64,000 nt of DNA, from the NCBI RefSeq assembly GCF_029016285.1, contig NZ_CP091975.1, forward strand, positions 2,294,001 through 2,358,000, written 5' to 3'. Position numbers and translations under genes: made by a program. Each line of letters starts with the position of its first letter. Within the stretch, counting starts at the first letter, position 1. The notes beneath the pieces were generated by a model. That model searched no databases, was not told the DNA's origin, and worked only from the letters and a program-made list of their open reading frames with translations. The DNA comes from Vibrio sp. DW001 (lineage in GTDB: Bacteria > Pseudomonadota > Gammaproteobacteria > Enterobacterales > Vibrionaceae). This document shows, one piece after another, positions 61,501 to 64,000 of this stretch.

Positions 61501-64000
61501 TACGACTACCGACCCGATTAAAAATAGTCCCCCTATAGCTACCTCGTCTATAATTATTTTCTTTAGCTGGTAATTCATAATCATAATAAGTAGTGTAGGC
61601 GTCAAGTGCATAGCTTATGTTATTCAATGACAAAGCGTTTATTAATATGCTGCTACCCGACATTAGGCTCGCATCATTGATCACATTTACCGCATTAATG
61701 AACAGCCTCTTCCCCGCATTTAGTCTTGTATTAGCGCTTCCCCGTTTTATTGTTGCTCCTTCTTCTTTCACCTTAACGGTGAAATGATCGCTACTTTCAA
61801 GTGTCGAATAATAGACATGATGCCTAGAATCTCCTCCTCGAGTTTCAACTACTTCACTTCTTTGTTTATATTCAGGTTCATAGGAAGTGTTGTTGGATTC
61901 AAAGCTACCACTGAAAGAGGAAGTTATGTCAAGATTGCTGGTTGGATTGGTAATTAACGTCGTCACCTTATTGGTCACCGTATCCGCATAAATTGAGATA
62001 TCTCCAGCCAACGACTCTATCGACGCCGAGCTGTTCAGCAGGCTATTGCTTTTCTGGTTGGCGGCGTTTCTTGCGATGGTCAGGTTGTTTTGGGTCAGAA
62101 TTTCGCCGTAATTGTTGAGTGCATTGGCGTAAATCGCGCCGTTATTACCCGCATAAATTAACCCTGTATCTGTATTGGTGGCGGTGCCGCTCACGGTGGC
62201 AATCAAATCGCCCAGCGCTATCAGTGCGCCGGGGTTGGTTAACGACGCTGTGGCGATAGACAGGAGATTGAGCGCTTGTAACGTTCCGCTGTTGCTGATG
62301 CTGTTGGCGATTATTTGGGTCGTGTCACCGGATATCACCCCGCGGCTTTGGTTGGTTAACCCACCCGTCAGTGTCACCTTAGTGTGTTTGGCGCTGTTTA
62401 TTTCTGCGCGGTTATTGAGACTATGGGCCGTGATGCTAAGGTCGCCACCTGAGCTGAGGTTTTTTGACATCACCAACGCGCCATTCACGGTTAAAGCCAT
62501 ATCACCATTGGCGCTGAGCTTGCCTTGATGGTTGAGCGTATCGGTCGCGAGGCTCAGGTTTTGATTGGAGGTTAGTTCACCCTGATTGGTCAAGCTTTGC
62601 GTGGTAAGTTGTGTGTTGCCTTGGCTGGTCAAGTGCCCTTGATGCGTGAAGGTGCCCGCATTAATGGTTATTGCGTCACCGCTGGTCAGTTTTGTTCCAG
62701 ACGCCGTGGTGAGACGGTTGTTGGCGGTTATGGCCAGCGTTTTCTTCGACTCTACCGAGCCCGTTAAGTTGCTGTTGTCCGTGATTAAGGTCATGTCACT
62801 TTGCGCCAGAGTTTCTCCAGACTGATTCAAAGTGGCTGACGTAATGGTGAGGTCGCCGCCACTGCTGGTCACGCCCTCTATTGTGGTGTCATTGGCGGTC
62901 ACGGTTATGTCGCCACCGGAGACCAAGGTCAGGCTTGAGCTAAAATCTTGTGTTGTCGCAGTGATATCCGTGGCCGCTTCCACTGTCCCATCCAAAGTAA
63001 TCGACTCAGTTTGCGTTAACGTCAGCGAATCCCCAGAGACTAACACGCCCGACTGAGTTAATGTTTTACCCGATATCGTTACCGCTTTTTTAGCACTAAT
63101 TGCACCATCGAGTACACTGCTTTGCGCGTCAATGATGAGCGAACCTGCCGACTGTGTGGTGCCCGCCAGTTCGACGATTGACCCATCAAGTTTCATATCG
63201 CCACCTGACAAAAGTGCACTGCCAGCCATTGTGTTCAGTGATGTATCGCCAGATAGAGTGACGGTGTCGCCCGATTGTACTTTGCCGCGGATGGTCAAGG
63301 TATCGGCGTTCACCACGAGGCGTTGACCAGCAGTAGTGTCGCCGTCAAGCACCACCGCATCACTGTTTATGACCACACTTTGGTTACCGGTTAGCTGCCC
63401 GGTTTGATTGAGCGTTTGGGCCGTAATCGAGACGTCTTTACCCTGTGTCGTTCCATTGTGGGTGAGGGTTTTACTGGCATTAAGTGCAATGGTTTGGTTG
63501 GCGGTCAACGTGCCGCTTTGGTTGATATTCTCACCCGATAAGGAAATGTTATTACTGGCGCTAAGCTGTGCGCCTGCGGTAAGCGCCAAGGCGTGACGGG
63601 CGGTTAATGTAGCGTCTTGTACCTCGGCATTCGTCTCAAAAGAGAGCGCTTGCACGTCCACCGTAAGGGTGGCCGCTTTAATGTTGCCTGCGCCTGTGAG
63701 TGACAACGTGTCACCCGCGATAGCCATGTCACCCGAGACGGCAACGGCCCCTTGATTGTCCAGTGTACCAAGCTGCGTCAGGCTGGCCGATTGGCTTGTC
63801 ACCCGGCTCGTCTCATCAATGGATACCTTGTCCGCTTGAGCAGTAAACTGAGCCGCCTCAGCGGCTGAGTGAATCAACTCAACCGAGCCCGCCGTAAGCG
63901 CCATCTCACTACCAGCAACCAGCGTACCGTTGCTCGCCGAGATGGCCTCACCCGTTAAGCTCATCTGCTTGCCTGCACTGTGATTGCCGTTCATTTCAAT
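55505..64000 (-). CDS. cdiA: CdiA/filamentous-haemagglutinin-type exoprotein with ADP-ribosyltransferase-like C-terminal toxin (5' end outside window)
   Basis: More than 2,830 residues are visible; the frame is open to the right edge, so the signal and TPS secretion domain are missing. Residues 1-680 and about 1060-2150 are FHA-type beta-helix repeats (LTAGAQLSASNNISLSGENI style; VNGGFSLS blocks). A non-repeat segment lies at about 690-1060. A coiled coil (about 1725-1790, STENLKQAKKDYSTYKKQLD) interrupts the second array. Residues about 2190-2690 are the pre-toxin part (TVDRKQGDFDVTVDHRLLSE). The last 137 residues start YHATNGSHIAQNIIDGI, with FGKAFYIGDTAQ and FDVIKFNSERSGGVNHAV, resembling ART/RES-type NAD-using toxins. 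CdiB is not in the window. Confidence 0.85.
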   Translation of the reverse strand: MEMNGNHSAGKQMSLTGEAISASNGTLVAGSEMALTAGSVELIHSAAEAAQFTAQADKVSIDETSRVTSQSASLTQLGTLDNQGAVAVSGDMAIAGDTLSLTGAGNIKAATLTVDVQALSFETNAEVQDATLTARHALALTAGAQLSASNNISLSGENINQSGTLTANQTIALNASKTLTHNGTTQGKDVSITAQTLNQTGQLTGNQSVVINSDAVVLDGDTTAGQRLVVNADTLTIRGKVQSGDTVTLSGDTSLNTMAGSALLSGGDMKLDGSIVELAGTTQSAGSLIIDAQSSVLDGAISAKKAVTISGKTLTQSGVLVSGDSLTLTQTESITLDGTVEAATDITATTQDFSSSLTLVSGGDITVTANDTTIEGVTSSGGDLTITSATLNQSGETLAQSDMTLITDNSNLTGSVESKKTLAITANNRLTTASGTKLTSGDAITINAGTFTHQGHLTSQGNTQLTTQSLTNQGELTSNQNLSLATDTLNHQGKLSANGDMALTVNGALVMSKNLSSGGDLSITAHSLNNRAEINSAKHTKVTLTGGLTNQSRGVISGDTTQIIANSISNSGTLQALNLLSIATASLTNPGALIALGDLIATVSGTATNTDTGLIYAGNNGAIYANALNNYGEILTQNNLTIARNAANQKSNSLLNSSASIESLAGDISIYADTVTNKVTTLITNPTSNLDITSSFSGSFESNNTSYEPEYKQRSEVVETRGGDSRHHVYYSTLESSDHFTVKVKEEGATIKRGSANTRLNAGKRLFINAVNVINDASLMSGSSILINALSLNNISYALDAYTTYYDYELPAKENNYRRGSYRGTIFNRVGSRRVKTGVSGTLDSSITATGNILLNVVNEVDNRTIKRYASRVTPLGSSKSTKTTQSADVTGPNSVRLVDVSSIDQLNITLSRFNDVPFPEFRLPSSPNGLFIYSKGPASGYLIETNPLLTNLGNYLGSDYFLGNVGFDPEKEITFLGDAFYDTRVVTQAIFEQTGKRYLNESVGNDFGQMQQLMDAAASQKSGLNLELGIALSPEQVANLSQDILWYEQIEVNGQTVLAPKLYLAQLTRDNISYGAVIAGRDIDIKAGEINNSGAMLADNTLSLKSDSSIHNDTGTLSGGGDVALVAKGDIENVSGVITGDNVSLDSTNGSVINRTLVQINEYNQNDATTDMGQTSEIAATGNLSINAGKNILNEGARLSAKGDTSLTAGEDIRFSTIENKTHKQQYVNWSTVDTLEVKHQGSQLISQGKISLKAGKDIALTSATVSAKSDLDVSAGGDITIDTALNENYQRTDKRGYTDINRLLTHQGSTLSGNNVALTSNKNITLSGSSIEAKQSVGVSAKGDVSIVAVNDSNYHYTKTKKKKSFGRSKTIIHESLNETVKGSAITAGEDISITAQALGAIQTAGGDSDIQVVGSSLNADGNVALNADGDIVLAAQQYKEYERNQTIKKGFGGLSSQDKGSIDDATLLNSSYALSGRDININAGRDIAALASEVVADGNVNLTAIDEVLISAGEVLKQSQEWNEKTSFLSGGNLFEMESQREGLETKTAQSSVVQSGGDLTIDAGNIKVVGSDIASGNNATLLADTGDIEFLAATETQKSYEKNEKLSISFDGITKMLTSNPSDIVKIEDGKIKISMEKAQYDKVDTDRRATKKKGSELMAKRGITADSQADIFIEGSQLLAGQNSEGEGDIRLTAKDNIIIKEAKESSSSKTEEVHAKAEASIVVQHQAVEVAKAIKGLKESTENLKQAKKDYSTYKKQLDSLQKSLALLEQEYVDKEPGVQFADVEEFRDLVSDVKSDDSWYQAGIVLAVEDVASKTLLVYQQVAAGVASASAFGWGFNAGLELDLVASKSESQTQATGSLASKLSGQNITLDAGNAQGNQVLVQGAQLDAKETLTIDANEVNLLASTETQSNKSSNDTVSGTVSVTFFGATGGANVNLGYSKNRDGSDATTHTNSQLAGKNIIISSTENTNIVGANVEATENLTLTVGQDLNVASVQDRFKSDSKSMGVNGGFSLSAVDSGKNGVLKGYSGEEAGKLTGVNAGMHTSSNRTSSKQTVLTTLTSGNNASITVANNTDIKGALVATVDKEGKDLGNLNLSTNTFSYADLTNTDYSQNRSAGLNTGVAVNGDSDKGADGKGPVPIGELEQSKPMVDATYNSTSLQYVNASGYNKSKTLATVGQGTVTITDSENSHDTTALNRDTEHTEKDLFTVDRKQGDFDVTVDHRLLSEDGHKAIAKDIETTHEAGEDIYRAADSYVSSDDMDLFDFGKSVSDNRKLTELKNDLLSSQEGLDLLKDLKSTEADKVLAAQAEISKKAQEKYGLTPEQVNFYDADKTTSVAMQDNDVRDVHGGVVTDDDHELHGEVNVDVSDATTKTELLNTLGHETYESITENTTGEQTAAQEDLAKSFGNQLEDRVNQAAGGDLDKTVDKNWNSSLVNSSTAQLGTERVNKVGDANVDYYLTQTEAQRREELRSFIESCKDASCRNTSEFKSKQEELGSIIKKDDQRDLDFKKACYSGGGDECNSESAKVVAAHDTWDKDTAVKDSAISSEFTTLESQNANAKSQPWELAAGSALAEMPTDILIGAISAVPEMVDLATTASAAIQGDEGAQQQLKAMYESAVETMSDPNGAADKYIADIQAKEANGEISPHEAKKQISKFYISVAAAATGSAYGIAKIGGSSKKIENAYHATNGSHIAQNIIDGINPDFLNPDSRFGKAFYIGDTAQTVMSELAHYGADTTHAIRYTINLNKAKVLDLTNPNVASKWGYSGGPINDKTKSLGDLAIEKGFDVIKFNSERSGGVNHAVLDNFNNVLKPELVVPTNP
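56924..57473. repeat. Parent copy of the 550-bp pre-toxin duplication
   Basis: This part of the exoprotein gene matches 50558-51107 base for base except for a few substitutions, and its distal 150 or so bases match 49313-49470. These direct repeats would let displaced module 5 exchange with the active C-terminus by homologous recombination. The crossover would remove everything between. Confidence 0.88.

Overview
The window reads as chromosomal DNA of a marine gamma-proteobacterium of the Vibrio group. The best evidence is an intact CAI-1 quorum-sensing pair (cqsS/cqsA). Consistent with this are two GGDEF/EAL proteins, a dCache-type chemoreceptor, a ZntB transporter, an AttEFGH-like ABC system and a piece of an OmpV-like porin. 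No rRNA, tRNA or CRISPR array was seen.

Bases 1-43,700 are mostly ordinary genes. They begin with the end of a histidine-degradation operon (hutG-hutU). A leftward sugar-uptake operon follows: a DUF5107/TPR protein, then AraF, AraG and AraH homologues, then a ROK regulator. Next come zntB, a CDGSH/glutamate-synthase-like FMN protein, an iron alcohol dehydrogenase, a chemoreceptor, a divergent LytTR regulator/acyltransferase pair, the cqs locus, a membrane-AraC regulator split by a frameshift, a lipase-like lipoprotein, c-di-GMP enzymes, an M20 peptidase, attE-attFG-attH and a YeeE/YedE transporter. Gene remnants are frequent here: alkaline phosphatase, histidine kinase, OmpV-like protein and an AraC-type HTH.

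Bases 42,780-64,000 form an accessory island. A REP-associated tyrosine transposase (RAYT) is followed by about 11 kb in which leftward toxin/immunity modules lie between copies of one repeat. Four copies are exactly 120 bp, with imperfect terminal inverted repeats of about 19 bp. Longer and shorter derivatives mark the other junctions. Recognisable modules are an HNH-like nuclease toxin with its immunity gene, a colicin E3-type 16S rRNase with an E3-type immunity protein, an Endonuclea_NS_2 nuclease with a YezG/DUF600-like immunity protein, two nuclease candidates with an ExK motif and their immunity genes, and immunity genes with only toxin stubs. Two fragments copy the pre-toxin part of the large exoprotein that follows; one copy is about 550 bp long.

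That exoprotein (bases 55,505 to the right edge) is a CdiA/filamentous-haemagglutinin-type protein of more than 2,800 residues. It ends in an ADP-ribosyltransferase-like toxin domain and is followed by a cysteine-rich immunity candidate. The simplest reading is a contact-dependent inhibition locus with a store of displaced C-terminal modules, whose joints are REP-like elements probably related to the neighbouring RAYT. A P4-satellite-type C4 antisense RNA region is embedded in the array.
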